Below are positions 16,462 to 26,573 of a DNA stretch of 64,000 nucleotides, piece by piece. Position 1 is the first letter of the stretch. Each line of letters begins with the position of its first letter. The position numbers were made by a program, and so were the translations under genes. This stretch comes from Streptomyces sp. NA04227 (GTDB lineage Bacteria > Actinomycetota > Actinomycetes > Streptomycetales > Streptomycetaceae): NCBI RefSeq assembly GCF_013364195.1, contig NZ_CP054918.1, positions 4,453,001 through 4,517,000 on the forward strand, read 5' to 3'. The notes under the pieces were generated by a model. The model was not told the origin of the DNA. It did not search any database and was given only the letters and a program-made list of their open reading frames with translations.

Positions 16462-17529
16462 TCAGCGACCGGACTTCGGGGCCTTCCAGCGGGCGATGCC
16501 GCGGGCCACCAGGTTGAGGATCATGACGATCGCGATCAGGGCGAGCGAGGCGGCCCATGCGCGGTCGTACGCGGCACCGGAGCCGGCGCTGTTCTGGAAC
16601 TGCTGGTAGATGTACAGCGGCAGCGATGCCTGCTCGCCCTCGAACGGGTTGTTGTTGATGATCGGGTTGCCCCACACCAGGAGCAGCACCGGAGCGGTCT
16701 CGCCGGTGATACGGGCGACCGCGAGCATCACACCCGTGGTGATGCCGCCGAGCGAGGTCGGCAGGACCACCTTGAGGATGGTGCGCCACTTCGGGACGCC
16801 GAGCGCGAGGGAGGCCTCGCGCAGCTCGTTCGGTACGAGCTTGAGCATCTCCTCGGTGGAGCGCACGATCACGGGGATCATCAGGATCGACAGGGCCAGC
16901 GAGCCGGCGAAGCCGGAGTAGCCGAAGCCCAGGGCCAGGTTCCACAGGGTGAGGATGAACAGACCGGCGACGATCGAGGGGACGCCGGTCATGACGTCCA
17001 CGAAGAAGGTCACGGCCTTGGCGAGCGCGCCGCGCCCGTACTCCACCAGGTAGATGGCGACCAGCAGACCGATCGGGACGGACATCAGGGTGGCCAGGCC
17101 CACCTGTTCCAGGGTGCCGATGATCGCGTGGTAGATGCCGCCGCCGGGCTCGGTGTCGGCGACCACGCCCATGGAGTGGCTCAGGAAGTAGACGTCGAAG
17201 ACCTTCACGCCGCGCTTGACCGTCTCGTAGAGGATCGAGCCGAGCGGGATGACGGCGAGCAGGAAGGTGACCCAGACGATGCTGGTGACGACCCGGTCCT
17301 TGGCCTGGCGCTTGCCTTCGACGGCGGACGCCGCGACGTAGGTGATGATCACGAAGAGCAGGGCCGCGATCAGGCCCCACTGGACCTTGCTGTCGAGGCC
17401 GCCGACCATGCCGATGCCGGCGCCCAGCGCGGCCGAGACGGCGGCGATGCCCCAGGCGGAGCCACGCGGCAGACGCGCGGTCTTGAGCGTCTTGGGCCGC
17501 GGCGAGTGAGTGAGCGTGGTGTGGCTCAT
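16462..17529 (-). CDS. pstA: phosphate ABC transporter permease PstA
   Basis: 355 residues, six or more TM segments with an N-terminal pair (about 25-50 and 55-75). The EAA loop of ABC permeases is seen in ELREASLALGVPKWRTILKV, and LGGITTGVMLAVARITGETA is typical of PstA. The ATG at 17529 overlaps the pstC stop codon by 4 nt (ATGA), so translation is coupled. The protein forms the channel with PstC in the membrane. Confidence 0.97.
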   Translation of the reverse strand: MSHTTLTHSPRPKTLKTARLPRGSAWGIAAVSAALGAGIGMVGGLDSKVQWGLIAALLFVIITYVAASAVEGKRQAKDRVVTSIVWVTFLLAVIPLGSILYETVKRGVKVFDVYFLSHSMGVVADTEPGGGIYHAIIGTLEQVGLATLMSVPIGLLVAIYLVEYGRGALAKAVTFFVDVMTGVPSIVAGLFILTLWNLALGFGYSGFAGSLALSILMIPVIVRSTEEMLKLVPNELREASLALGVPKWRTILKVVLPTSLGGITTGVMLAVARITGETAPVLLLVWGNPIINNNPFEGEQASLPLYIYQQFQNSAGSGAAYDRAWAASLALIAIVMILNLVARGIARWKAPKSGR

Positions 17530-18524
17530 GCGTTGGCCCCCGAGTACTCCTTGCGGCGGGCGATGATGGCTCGGGCCGCACCGTTGACCAGCAGTGTGAT
17601 GACGAACAGCACCAGACCCGAGGCGATGAGGGCGTCCCGGCCCTGCTCGTTGGCCTCGTTGAACTTGGCGGCGATGTTCTGGGCGAAGGTGCCGCCGCCC
17701 GGGTCGAGCAGGCTCGCGTTGATCACGAACTCGGGGGAGAGCACGGTGGCGACGGCCATCGTCTCGCCGAGGGCGCGGCCGAGGCCCAGCATGGCGGCGG
17801 AGATGATGCCGGAGCGGCCGAAGGGCAGCACCGACATCCGGATGACCTCCCAGCGCGTGGCGCCGAGGGCCAGTGCGGCCTCCTCGTGCGCCTGCGGGAC
17901 CTGGCGGAAGACCTCACGGCTCACGTTGGTCACGATCGGCAGGATCATGATCGCGAGCAGGATGCCGACCGTGAACAGGGCGTTGGGCGCCTTCTCGTCC
18001 CAGGCGAAGATGGCCGTCCAGCCGAGGTACTTGTCGAGCCAGCCGAACAGGCCGTTCAGGTTCGGCACCAGGACGATGAAGCCCCACAGGCCGTAGACGA
18101 TGGAGGGCACCGCGGCGAGCAGGTCGATCACGTAGCCGATCGGACCGCTCAGCTTGCGCGGCGCGTAGTGGGTGAGGAACAGGGCGATGCCGATCGCCAC
18201 CGGCACGGCGAGGGCCAGGGCGATGATCGAGGAGACGACCGTGCCGAACACCAGGACCGCGATACCGAAGTCCGGCGGGCTGGCGGTGGCGTTCCACTCG
18301 AAGGTCGTGAAGAAGTTGCCCTCGTTCTTGCTGAGGACCAGGGAGGCGCGATAGGCGAGGAAGCCCGCGATCGCGGCCATGATCAGCAGCAGGAGGATGC
18401 CGGATCCGCGCGAGAGCGCGAGGAAGATCCGGTCGCCGGGGCGGACCGACGAGGACTTCTTGGTCGGCGCTGCCAGTGGCACGGGGGGCGGCGGGGGGGT
18501 ATCGGTTTTCGTGGATATATCCAT
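17526..18524 (-). CDS. pstC: phosphate ABC transporter permease PstC
   Basis: 332 residues from the ATG at 18524 (MDISTKTDTPPPPP), chosen because GGAGA lies 5 nt upstream; the longer open frame upstream is Arg/Pro-rich and unlikely to be translated. The first 30 residues are a Pro-rich cytoplasmic tail. Six TM segments follow, with the EAA loop EEAALALGATRWEVIRMSVL. It pairs with PstA. It starts 111 bp downstream of the pstS stop, and that gap may allow higher pstS expression. Confidence 0.97.
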   Translation of the reverse strand: MDISTKTDTPPPPPVPLAAPTKKSSSVRPGDRIFLALSRGSGILLLLIMAAIAGFLAYRASLVLSKNEGNFFTTFEWNATASPPDFGIAVLVFGTVVSSIIALALAVPVAIGIALFLTHYAPRKLSGPIGYVIDLLAAVPSIVYGLWGFIVLVPNLNGLFGWLDKYLGWTAIFAWDEKAPNALFTVGILLAIMILPIVTNVSREVFRQVPQAHEEAALALGATRWEVIRMSVLPFGRSGIISAAMLGLGRALGETMAVATVLSPEFVINASLLDPGGGTFAQNIAAKFNEANEQGRDALIASGLVLFVITLLVNGAARAIIARRKEYSGANA

Positions 18525-18635
18525 GGAATTCTCCGGTCTGCGAAGTCGTGCCCCGTCGGGCGGCGGCTTCAGGCGGCGGTGCACCGGACGGCGCGGGCGG
18601 GCCACCGGTAACTGGTGACCCGCCCGCGCTCAGGG

Positions 18636-19757
18636 TCAGCTGAGGCCCTTGATGACCTCACGGACCTTCGTGTTGATCTCGGCCGGGATCGGGGCGTAGC
18701 CCTTCTCCTTGAGCAGGGCCTGGCCCTTCTCGCTGGCGATGTAGCTGAGGAACGCCTTCGTGGTGGGCAGCGTCTCCGCCTTGTTGCCCTTCTCGCAGGC
18801 GATCTCGTAGGTGACCAGGGTGATCGGGTACGCACCCTCGGCGGTCGGCTTGTAGTTCAGCTCGAGCGAGTAGTCGTTGCCCTTGCCGACGCGCTTGGCC
18901 TCGGAGATCGCCTTGGTGGCGTTGTCGATGGTGGCCTTCACCGGCTCCTTGGCGTCGGTCTTGAGGTCGACCGTCTTGACCTCGGTGCCGGCGTAGGAGA
19001 GCTCGAAGTACGTGATGGCGCCCTCGGTCTGCTTCACGGCCTGCGCGAGGCCGGAGGAACCGCTGGCGGCCTGGCCGCCCTTGGCCTGCCAGGCCTTCTC
19101 GGGCTCGTACGGCCAGTTGGCCGGGGCGGCGGCCTTCAGGTACTTGGTGAAGTTGTCCGTGGTGCCGGACTCGTCCGAGCGGTGGAAGGCCTGGATCTTG
19201 GTGCTGGGAAGCTTCACGCCGGGGTTGAGCTTGGCGATCGCCTTGTCGTCCCAGGTCTTGATCTTGTCGTTGAAGATGTCGGCCAGGGTGGCCGCGTCCA
19301 GGATCAGGTTGTCCACGCCGGGGACGTTGTAACCGACGGCGATCGGGCCGCCGACCATCGGAAGGTCGATGGCCTGGCTGTCCTTGCAGACCTTCGAGGA
19401 CTGCTTGATCTCGTCGTCCTTGAGCGCGGAGTCCGAACCGGCGAAGGCGGTGGAGCCCTGCAGGAAGTCGGTGATGCCCGCGCCGGAGCCCTTGGGGTTG
19501 TAGTTCAGCTGCACCTTGCAGGCGGCGGCGAAGTTCTTGCGCCAGGCGTCGATCGCGTTCTTCTGGGCCGACGAGCCGGAGGCGAGGAGCTGCCCCTCGG
19601 CGTCGCCGCACTCGATGCCTTCGGCCTGCGCCGAGGCCGACGGGTCGGTCTCCGTGCCCGAGTCGTCCGAACCACACGCCGTCAGGGCCAGGGCGCCGGA
19701 GACGGCGACGGCACCGATGCAGAGGGCGCGAAGCCGGTTCTTGCGCTGAAGCTTCAC
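18636..19757 (-). CDS. pstS: phosphate-binding lipoprotein PstS
   Basis: 373 residues from the GTG at 19757 with AAGGA at 10 nt. The lipoprotein signal ends in the lipobox ALTAC at about residue 28. Phosphate-binding loops are recognisable: LLASGSSAQKNAI near the N-terminus, STAFAGSDSAL, and FHRSDESGTTDNF. It is the extracytoplasmic receptor of the Pst system and usually the most strongly expressed member of the Pho regulon. PHO boxes 150-170 bp upstream support PhoP control. Confidence 0.98.
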   Translation of the reverse strand: MKLQRKNRLRALCIGAVAVSGALALTACGSDDSGTETDPSASAQAEGIECGDAEGQLLASGSSAQKNAIDAWRKNFAAACKVQLNYNPKGSGAGITDFLQGSTAFAGSDSALKDDEIKQSSKVCKDSQAIDLPMVGGPIAVGYNVPGVDNLILDAATLADIFNDKIKTWDDKAIAKLNPGVKLPSTKIQAFHRSDESGTTDNFTKYLKAAAPANWPYEPEKAWQAKGGQAASGSSGLAQAVKQTEGAITYFELSYAGTEVKTVDLKTDAKEPVKATIDNATKAISEAKRVGKGNDYSLELNYKPTAEGAYPITLVTYEIACEKGNKAETLPTTKAFLSYIASEKGQALLKEKGYAPIPAEINTKVREVIKGLS

Positions 19758-19883
19758 TTTCGGGATGTCCTTCCAGGAGCCGCCAAACCGTTTGGCGGCG
19801 TGCGAAGTCGGTGTTCTCACAGCACGGGGGTGGGGGCGCCGGGACGTATCCGGCGCACTCCGTGTACGGCCGAAATTAGGCAG

Positions 19884-19927
19884 AGCAGGTGAAGCGGCCA
19901 ATTGGCGAGAGTGAACGGGGAGTGAAC
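19884..19927 (-). promoter_or_regulatory. PHO boxes upstream of pstS
   Basis: Read on the minus strand, two adjacent 11-bp direct repeats GTTCACTCCCC (19917-19927) and GTTCACTCTCG (19906-19916) match the PhoP unit GTTCACC-N4. A third unit, CTTCACCTGCT (19884-19894), lies in the same 11-bp phase after one unit with no match. They end about 125 bp upstream of the pstS start codon, an arrangement like the known Streptomyces pstS promoter. Confidence 0.85.
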
Positions 19928-19997
19928 CTCGACTGTCGGCACGGTGAGCCAGGGCGCTACGGTTTGTGTTCCACCCATTACGCCAGGTCGGCGCAGG

Positions 19998-20453
19998 TCA
20001 TGCGAGGTGCAGCGCCGCCAGAAGGGCGTCCACCAGCCGGCGGTCACGGGACTGGGTCAGCAGATTCCGTGCGGACAGCGGGGCCAGCCAGCAGATGCGG
20101 TCCACTTCGCGGCTGGGCCGGAACGCGCCCTCCGCCGCCTCCGCGGCCCAGTAGCTCACCTGCTTGGGGCGGCCCTGGGCTATGTAGTGCACCGAGGGCA
20201 GCGGGGCACCGGGTACGCAGCGGTACCCGGTCTCCTCCTCGACCTCGCGCAGCGCGCCCGCGAGCGGCGGCTCGCCCTGCTTCAGCTTCCCCTTGGGGTG
20301 CGACCAGTCGTTGTACTTGGGCCGGTGCACCAGGCACAGCTCGATGCCGCCGTGCCCCTGGTAGGACTCACCGAGTTCGCGGTAGGCCAGCGGCGAGCGG
20401 GCCCGCCGCCACAGCACACAGCCCGCCGCCCTGATGACTCCCTCCGCGCTCAT
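19998..20453 (-). CDS. NUDIX hydrolase
   Basis: 151 residues from the ATG at 20453, which overlaps the CHAD gene stop codon (ATGA). The Nudix box is intact (GKLKQGEPPLAGALREVE followed by EETGY), matching Gx5Ex7REUxEExGU. The upstream sequence VHRPKYNDWSHPKGK and the small size resemble Ap4A/diadenosine or diphosphoinositol-type hydrolases that act on phosphoanhydrides. The link with polyphosphate metabolism comes from its operon with ppk and CHAD. An alternative ATG at 20480 would add nine residues. Confidence 0.9.
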   Translation of the reverse strand: MSAEGVIRAAGCVLWRRARSPLAYRELGESYQGHGGIELCLVHRPKYNDWSHPKGKLKQGEPPLAGALREVEEETGYRCVPGAPLPSVHYIAQGRPKQVSYWAAEAAEGAFRPSREVDRICWLAPLSARNLLTQSRDRRLVDALLAALHLA

Positions 20454-21670
20454 GGCGCCGCCACCGGCTCCTTCAGCCATGCCTGGTGGAAGGCGTAGCG
20501 GGCGGCCTCCACCTCGTGGCGCTGGTCGGCGTGCAGCACACCGAGCGCGTACGCCGTCGCCGGGGCGATCCGCGGGGTGCGCGCCGCGGAGGCGGCGGCC
20601 GAGGCGGCCTCGGCCGCGTCCCGGTGCTCGGTGAGCGCGCGCCCGGCCGCCAGCAGCCGCAGGTCGGGGCCCGGGGGCTGCTCGCCGTGCAGCACTTCAC
20701 GCGCGTATCGGTGCAGCCGCAGCAGCAGTCGTACGTGATGCCAGGGCGCGTCCTGCGGCTGCGGTCCCGGGTCGGCGGACAGGCCGTGCACCAAGGCCTC
20801 GGAGTTGTAAGGGAGTCCGGCCCGGTACAGCGGCAGCGCCTCGACCGACTCGTTCAGGCGGCCCTCCGCCTCGCGGGCCAGGAGCTGGAGGTCGCCGGTG
20901 CGGGCGTTGGGGTCGATCGGGACCTCGCTGGCCAGTACGGCGACGCCGTCGGCCACCGCGTGGAAGCGTGCCGAGCCGAGCGCCTGGAGCGCGGCCGAGT
21001 GGGCGCGGGTCCGGGCGAGGGTGAGCTGGCGTTCCAGGAGGGCGCCGGCTTTGGCGGCGCCCACGGTCAGTCCCGCGCCGGGCGTGCGCTCCTCACGCCG
21101 CGCGGGCGCGGGCACCCGCGCTGTCGCCGACCGCGCGCGCACCGCGGTGTCGTCCCGCTTCCCGGCCCGGTCCGTACGCAGATCGGTCCGGTCCGTACGG
21201 CCGCTTCCGTCGGCCTGGCCCGCCGCACCGCCCGTACCGCCAGCACCGCCCGTACTGCTTGTACTGCCCGTCTCGCTCTGAGCCCGCTCCGCGTCCCCGG
21301 CGCCGCCGTCGTGCAGCGCCCCCGAACCGGAGAGCCGGTGCAGCGCGCCGAGCAGCCGCTCCAGGCGGTCGGCGTAGGCGTACTCGCGGGCGAGGGTGCC
21401 CGAGAGCCAGGCCAGTTCGGGACGCAGCTCGTCCGACCACGGCCCGTCGAGCAGGGACTTGAAGGTGAGCAGGGTGCCGCCGATGCGGCGGGCCGAGGCC
21501 CGCAGGGCGCGTGCGGCCGCGACGGCCTCGTCCCCGCTGCCGCCGTTCCCCCCGTTTTCGCGGTGCAGTCTCAGTGAACGGAGGAACTCCGTGGCCTGGC
21601 CCTGAAGGTAGGCCGAAAGGACGTCCCCCGCTGCGGACTGAACCGCAACGTCATGGTGTTGCTGTGCCAC
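20450..21670 (-). CDS. CHAD-domain protein (polyphosphate-binding)
   Basis: 406 residues from a GTG at 21670 with GGAGG at 7 nt, so the start lies inside the end of ppk (20-nt overlap). Conserved His and basic residues recur on predicted helices: [53 protein letters not shown] and [18 protein letters not shown]. That is the pattern of two four-helix CHAD repeats. A Gly/Ser/Thr/Asp-rich low-complexity linker of about 80 residues (about 140-220) separates the halves. CHAD domains bind inorganic polyphosphate, and coupling to ppk is the typical context. Confidence 0.93.
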   Translation of the reverse strand: MAQQHHDVAVQSAAGDVLSAYLQGQATEFLRSLRLHRENGGNGGSGDEAVAAARALRASARRIGGTLLTFKSLLDGPWSDELRPELAWLSGTLAREYAYADRLERLLGALHRLSGSGALHDGGAGDAERAQSETGSTSSTGGAGGTGGAAGQADGSGRTDRTDLRTDRAGKRDDTAVRARSATARVPAPARREERTPGAGLTVGAAKAGALLERQLTLARTRAHSAALQALGSARFHAVADGVAVLASEVPIDPNARTGDLQLLAREAEGRLNESVEALPLYRAGLPYNSEALVHGLSADPGPQPQDAPWHHVRLLLRLHRYAREVLHGEQPPGPDLRLLAAGRALTEHRDAAEAASAAASAARTPRIAPATAYALGVLHADQRHEVEAARYAFHQAWLKEPVAAP

Positions 21671-24035
21671 GCCGGCGCCTCCGGGCGTCAATGAGCATCT
21701 CCTGTACGTTCCGCAGAGGCCGGCCGTCCGGGCCGGTGGCATGCCGGGTCCAGTCGCCGTCCGGGCCGAGGTGCCAGGAGGCGGTGCTGTCGGACATGCC
21801 CGTTTCGAGGAGCCGGTTCAGGGAGGCCCGGTGTGCCGGGTCGCTGACCCGCACCAGCGCCTCGATACGCCGGTCGAGGTTGCGGTGCATCATGTCGGCG
21901 CTGCCGATCCACACCTCGGGCTCGCCGCCGTTGCCGAAGGCGAAGACCCGCGAGTGCTCCAGGAACCGTCCGAGCACCGAGCGCACCCGGATGTTCTCCG
22001 ACAGCCCCGGCACACCCGGCCGCAGCGCGCAGATCCCGCGTACCCACACATCGACCGGCACGCCCGCCCGGCTCGCCCGGTACAGCGCGTCGATGACCGC
22101 CTCGTCCACCATCGAGTTGACCTTGATGCGCACGGACGCCGGACGCCCGGCGCGGTGGTGCTGGATCTCCTTGCCGACCCGCGCGACCAGGCCGTCGCGC
22201 AGCGAGTGCGGCGCGACGAGCAGGCGCCGGAAGTTCTCCCGCAGCGAGTAGCCGGACAGCCGGTTGAACAGGTCGGACAGGTCGGCGCCGACCTGCGGGT
22301 CGGCGGTCAGCAGCCCGATGTCCTCGTAGAGCCGGGCCGTCTTCGGGTGGTAGTTGCCGGTGCCCACGTGCGAGTAGCGGACGAGGTTGTCGCCCTCCTG
22401 CCGCACCACGAGGGAGAGCTTGCAGTGGGTCTTCAGGCCGACGAGGCCGTACACCACATGGCAGCCCGCCTCCTCCAGCTTGCGCGCCCACTTGATGTTG
22501 GCCTGCTCGTCGAAGCGGGCCTTGATCTCGACGAGGACGAGCACCTGCTTGCCCGAGTCGGCGGCGTCTATCAGCGCGTCGACTATCGGCGAATCGCCCG
22601 AGGTCCGGTACAGCGTCTGCTTGATCGCCAGCACGTCCGGGTCGGCCGCGGCCTGCTCCAGGAAGGCCTGCACCGAGGTGGAGAAACTGTCGTACGGGTG
22701 GTGCAGCAGCACGTCCCGCTCGCGCAGCGCGGCGAAGATGTCCGGCGGCGAGGCCGACTCCACCTCGGCCAGGTCCCGGTGCGTACCGGCGATGAACTTC
22801 TTGTACTTCAGCTCCGGCCGGTCCAGCGCGGCGATCCCGAACAGACCCGTCAGATCCAGCGGGCCGGGCAGCGGATAGACCTCGTCCTCGCTGATCTTCA
22901 GCTCGCGGATCAGCAGGTTGAGTACGTGTTCGTCGATGCTCTCCTCGACCTCGAGCCGCACCGGCGGCCCGAAGCGGCGGCGCATGAGCTCCTTCTCCAG
23001 CGCCTTGAGGAGGTTCTCGGCGTCGTCCTCCTCGACCTCCAGGTCCTCGTTCCGGGTGATCCGGAACATGTGGTGCTCCAGGACCTCCATGCCCGGGAAG
23101 AGCATCTCCAGGTGCGCGTGCGCCGCGATGACGTCCTCGATCGGCACATAGCGCTGCGGCGAGGCCTCCAGGAACCGCGACAGCAGCGGCGGCACCTTGA
23201 CCCGCGCGAAGTGCCGGTGGCCCGAGTGCGGGTTGCGCACCACGACGGCGAGGTTCAGCGAGAGCCCGGAGATGTAGGGGAAGGGGTGCGCCGGGTCGAC
23301 GGCCAGCGGGGTGAGCACGGGGAAGATCTTGCGCCGGTACAGCGTGCCCAGCCGGGCCTGCTCGGCCTCGGTCAGCTCGGGCCAGCGGACGAGGTGGATG
23401 CCCTCCTCGGTCAGCCCGGGCGCGACGTCCTCCTGGAAGCAGGCGGCGTGCCGGGCCATCAGCTCACGCGAGCGGGACCAGATCATCTCCAGGACCTCGC
23501 GCGGACGCAGCCCGGAGGCGGAGCGGGTGGCCACCCCGGTGGCGATACGGCGCTTCAGACCGGCCACCCGGACCATGAAGAACTCGTCCAGGTTGCTGGC
23601 GAAGATGGCCAGGAAGTTCGCGCGCTCCAGGAGTGGCGTGTTCGGGTCCTCGGCGAGTTCGAGCACCCGCTCGTTGAACGCGAGCCAGCTCCGCTCGCGG
23701 TCCAGGAACCGGCCCTGCGGCAGGTCGGGGTCGGACTCGGCGCCGTCCTCGAAGTGGTCGAGGTCCGCGTCGAGGTCCGGTTCCAGATCCGAGGTGGTGG
23801 CCGCGAGCGCGTGCGGCCGGTGCGCGGCGATCGAACCCACGGAGGGCCGCGCGTGCGTGAGAGGGGCCTGGGTTTCGGACTGCTGCGTCATGGATCCATT
23901 GTTCCGCGCCGACGAGTCTTCGGGCGCGCCCAAAGGCACGGGCTCCGGCTCGGGGCGCTGATGGAGCCGCGTTTCCTCGGAGCCCCCCGCCCCCGTGGAC
24001 AGGGGCTCGTGGGCCTCGGACGCGACGGGCTGCAT
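21651..24035 (-). CDS. ppk: polyphosphate kinase 1
   Basis: 794 residues from the ATG at 24035. An internal ATG at 23891 would give 746 residues, the size of many Ppk1 entries; neither start has a clear ribosome binding site, but codon use between them is coding-like. N, H, C1 and C2 domains are all present: [20 protein letters not shown], then [11 protein letters not shown], and the phospho-histidine site [20 protein letters not shown] second conserved His lies in the C2 motif [16 protein letters not shown]. It polymerises ATP gamma-phosphate reversibly. The first 110 residues are an acidic extension. It heads the ppk-CHAD-NUDIX unit. Confidence 0.96.
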   Translation of the reverse strand: MQPVASEAHEPLSTGAGGSEETRLHQRPEPEPVPLGAPEDSSARNNGSMTQQSETQAPLTHARPSVGSIAAHRPHALAATTSDLEPDLDADLDHFEDGAESDPDLPQGRFLDRERSWLAFNERVLELAEDPNTPLLERANFLAIFASNLDEFFMVRVAGLKRRIATGVATRSASGLRPREVLEMIWSRSRELMARHAACFQEDVAPGLTEEGIHLVRWPELTEAEQARLGTLYRRKIFPVLTPLAVDPAHPFPYISGLSLNLAVVVRNPHSGHRHFARVKVPPLLSRFLEASPQRYVPIEDVIAAHAHLEMLFPGMEVLEHHMFRITRNEDLEVEEDDAENLLKALEKELMRRRFGPPVRLEVEESIDEHVLNLLIRELKISEDEVYPLPGPLDLTGLFGIAALDRPELKYKKFIAGTHRDLAEVESASPPDIFAALRERDVLLHHPYDSFSTSVQAFLEQAAADPDVLAIKQTLYRTSGDSPIVDALIDAADSGKQVLVLVEIKARFDEQANIKWARKLEEAGCHVVYGLVGLKTHCKLSLVVRQEGDNLVRYSHVGTGNYHPKTARLYEDIGLLTADPQVGADLSDLFNRLSGYSLRENFRRLLVAPHSLRDGLVARVGKEIQHHRAGRPASVRIKVNSMVDEAVIDALYRASRAGVPVDVWVRGICALRPGVPGLSENIRVRSVLGRFLEHSRVFAFGNGGEPEVWIGSADMMHRNLDRRIEALVRVSDPAHRASLNRLLETGMSDSTASWHLGPDGDWTRHATGPDGRPLRNVQEMLIDARRRRRGTATP

Positions 24036-24396
24036 TGGCCGAGCGTCGCAAGGTCACCTGAATCGACGGTTACGGAGACATGACGTGCAGGACATCGGAG
24101 GGCGGCTCCGGGGCGTCCATACCGTCCACGCGGATCCGGCACGGCACCGGACCTGTCCCTCTTCGGCCAAGTGGCTGCCTTCCGGCCGTCCGCTTTCGGT
24201 CAGGAGAGTGACGGGCGGCCTCGGGCGGCCACGACCACCGGTCTCGACCACCGGCCACGGCGACCGGTCGCGAATACCGAGGGCGGGCGAGGCGCACGCG
24301 GGGGCGACGGTGCCGGAGCGTACGCCCCCTTTCGCACCACCGCCCCCCTGCGCCCCTCCCCGCGCTCCTGCCCGCGCCCCTGTTCGTTCCGTCGGA
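24036..24396. other. 361-bp intergenic region upstream of ppk
   Basis: No gene seen. It lies between the ABC permease stop and the ppk start, both leftward, so it should carry the ppk promoter. I could not find a convincing PHO box repeat; the closest stretch, around 24045-24065, is too degenerate to call. Confidence 0.4.
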
Positions 24397-25455
24397 TCAG
24401 CCCACACGGCTCCTGACCACGCGCAACGTCACGAGGACGACCAGCGCGGCCACCGCGAGCACCAGCACCGACTCGGTGAGCTGGAGGTACCAGAAGTGGG
24501 ACTTCGGGTGGTACTCCGCCCACCCGCCGGTGATCTCCACGCGGGACGGGCACTTTCCGTTGTGCCCGGCCTGATAGCAGTAGTCGAGCGGGAGACGGCG
24601 GCCGGTGGAAGTGGTCTGCCCCCATTCCATGAGCAGGGAGTCGGACGGCAGCCTGGGCGGCCCGAGGATGTCGCCGCCCGCCTCGCCGGAGGTCCGCCAG
24701 GTCGACGTGCTCACCGGCCACAGACGCCACCGCAGCTCGGAGGCCGCCTGGGTCAGCGCCACCACGAGCCCGCCCGCCACCACGAACGCGGCGAGCGCGT
24801 GCCGCAGCACCAGCCCGAGCAGGGCGCCGAGACCGATACCGAGCAGCGTGTATGCGACCAGCGGCGGCCCGTACGACTCGAAGACGCCGCGTTCCGACCA
24901 GTCCAGCCAGCCCCCGTCGGTGATCGCCGACCGGGACAGTTGGAACAGGGCGGCCAGGACCAGCCCGGCGGGGACCGCGACGGCGGCCGTCAGCGCGAGC
25001 TTGGCGCCGAGCCACCGCACCGGACTCACCGACTGGCTCCACGCCACCCGGTGCAGCCCCGCCTCCTGCTCCCGCCCGATCAACGGGCCCGCCACATAGG
25101 CGGCGACGATCGCGGGCCAGCAGAGCAGGAACGGACCGCCGTGCTCGATCGGGACCTCCATCCACTCGAAGGCGTTCCAGTACCCGAAGAGCCCTTCGCA
25201 GGCACCGAACCCCCTGTCGCAGGACTGATCCTCGGTGGCCGCCACCCACCACCGCACCCCGACCACGGCGACGACGGCGGCGCCGACCGCGGCGATCAGG
25301 GTCCACATCGCCGTACGGTGCAGTCGCGCGACCGCCCAGTACGGGCCACGCAGCCGCGAAGCGGACAGGGCACGGTCTCCCTTCCCGGACATGGGGCCGT
25401 CCTTCTTCGGCGGGGGCGGCGTGAGTACGGCGGTGCCGGTGTCCGTTGGGGTCAT
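24397..25455 (-). CDS. ABC transporter membrane protein (ABC-2-like)
   Basis: 352 residues with six predicted TM segments (first at about 50-70, last near the C-terminus) and a large extracytoplasmic loop with several Cys between segments 5 and 6. The ATG at 25455 overlaps the ATPase gene stop codon (ATGA). Such membrane proteins in GntR-ABC operons are half-transporters that export or sense antibiotics or lipids; the substrate is unknown. The motif REQEAGLHRVAWSQSVSPVRW is conserved in Streptomyces relatives, as I recall them. Confidence 0.88.
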   Translation of the reverse strand: MTPTDTGTAVLTPPPPKKDGPMSGKGDRALSASRLRGPYWAVARLHRTAMWTLIAAVGAAVVAVVGVRWWVAATEDQSCDRGFGACEGLFGYWNAFEWMEVPIEHGGPFLLCWPAIVAAYVAGPLIGREQEAGLHRVAWSQSVSPVRWLGAKLALTAAVAVPAGLVLAALFQLSRSAITDGGWLDWSERGVFESYGPPLVAYTLLGIGLGALLGLVLRHALAAFVVAGGLVVALTQAASELRWRLWPVSTSTWRTSGEAGGDILGPPRLPSDSLLMEWGQTTSTGRRLPLDYCYQAGHNGKCPSRVEITGGWAEYHPKSHFWYLQLTESVLVLAVAALVVLVTLRVVRSRVG

Positions 25456-26573
25456 GACAGGGCCTCCCGTCCGGTTGAGGTCGAGTTCGTGGTCGAAGCC
25501 GTGGTGGACGTGGAGGTCGCTGTGGGCGTGGAGGCGGGAGGGGAGGCGGTCGTCGAGACCGCCGCCGCGGTGGACCGTGCCGCCTCGGCCCGCGAGGACC
25601 GCAGATGTCCGAGCAGTACCTCCTCCAGGGAGGGCTCGCTCACCTCCCAGTCACCCGTCACGGGCCGCTCGGTACGCAGCAGCGCGCTCACTCCGCGCCC
25701 GGTGACCTGCGACTCGATCACGGTGTGGGAGCCCAGCTCCGTCAGCGGACCCCGGCCGGTGACCAGGGCGTGCCCGGCCACGATCTCGTCGACCTCGCCC
25801 GCGAGGCGCACCCGCCCACGGTCGAGCAGCACCAAGTGGTCGCAGGCGGTGGCCAGTTCGCCGAGGATGTGCGAGCTCATGACCACGGTCGTGCCGGTGT
25901 CGGCCGCCTCTGCGAGCAGCAGGCCCATCAGTTCGTGCCGGGCCAGGGGATCGAGGTCGGCCATCGGCTCGTCCAGGAGCAGCAGCGAGGGGCGCTTGCC
26001 GAGGGCCAGCGCCAGGGCGATGCGGGTGCGCTGCCCTCCGGACAACTGTCGTACCACGGCGCCCGGTTGGAGCTCGCCCCCGTCGACCACACGCCACGCG
26101 GCCTCCGCGTCCCAGCGCTCCGGGTTGAGTTCGGCCCCGAGCCGGAGCGTCGCCTCCACGGTCAACTGCGGGTACAGCGGCTTGTCCTGCGCCACATAGG
26201 CGATCCGCTCCCGCGCCTCGCCGGGTGCCGTCCCGAGTACGCGGATGTCACCGGAGGTCGGCGGCAACAGGCCCGCGGCGTGCGCGAGAAGAGTCGACTT
26301 CCCGGCACCGTTGGGCCCGACGAGCGCACAGATCCGCCCCGCCGGAATCCGTACGTCGCAGTCGCGCAGGGCCCACGCCTCGCCGACCGGTCCTGCGGCG
26401 CCGGGCACGCCCGAGTGCCGCTCCTCGCCCTTCCCGCCCTTCCCGCCCTTCCGGAACCTCCTGCCCGGCGAACTCCCGCGCCGAAAGCCCATGGTGCGCA
26501 GCTTCCGGTCCGGGTACTTCTTGCCGAGCGCGGTCGCCTCGACGGCGACCTCCTCGGCCGCGGTCTCACTCAT
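25452..26573 (-). CDS. ABC transporter ATP-binding protein
   Basis: 373 residues from the ATG at 26573 (MSETAAEEVAVEA), with GGGGGA at 9 nt; the start overlaps the GntR stop by 8 nt. Walker A GPNGAGKST, signature LSGGQRTRI, Walker B LLLLDEPMADLDP and H-loop SSHILGEL are intact. Two oddities: a basic, Gly-rich insert (GRRFRKGGKGGKGEE) of about 35 residues between the first two strands, and a C-terminal tail of about 35 residues made almost only of Ala, Ser, Thr and Pro. Both look like repeat-driven expansions. It would power the permease encoded next. Confidence 0.93.
   Translation of the reverse strand: MSETAAEEVAVEATALGKKYPDRKLRTMGFRRGSSPGRRFRKGGKGGKGEERHSGVPGAAGPVGEAWALRDCDVRIPAGRICALVGPNGAGKSTLLAHAAGLLPPTSGDIRVLGTAPGEARERIAYVAQDKPLYPQLTVEATLRLGAELNPERWDAEAAWRVVDGGELQPGAVVRQLSGGQRTRIALALALGKRPSLLLLDEPMADLDPLARHELMGLLLAEAADTGTTVVMSSHILGELATACDHLVLLDRGRVRLAGEVDEIVAGHALVTGRGPLTELGSHTVIESQVTGRGVSALLRTERPVTGDWEVSEPSLEEVLLGHLRSSRAEAARSTAAAVSTTASPPASTPTATSTSTTASTTNSTSTGREALS

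Noticed and set aside
14764..18096. Plus-strand open frame of 1110 codons opposite the pst genes
   Set aside because: It is antisense to pit, pstB, pstA and pstC, has Arg/Gly/Asp-rich composition and no ribosome binding site. It is a GC-skew shadow.
24036..24110. PHO box upstream of ppk
   Set aside because: TTCAGGTGACC and neighbours do not repeat with 11-bp phase well enough to claim PhoP binding.
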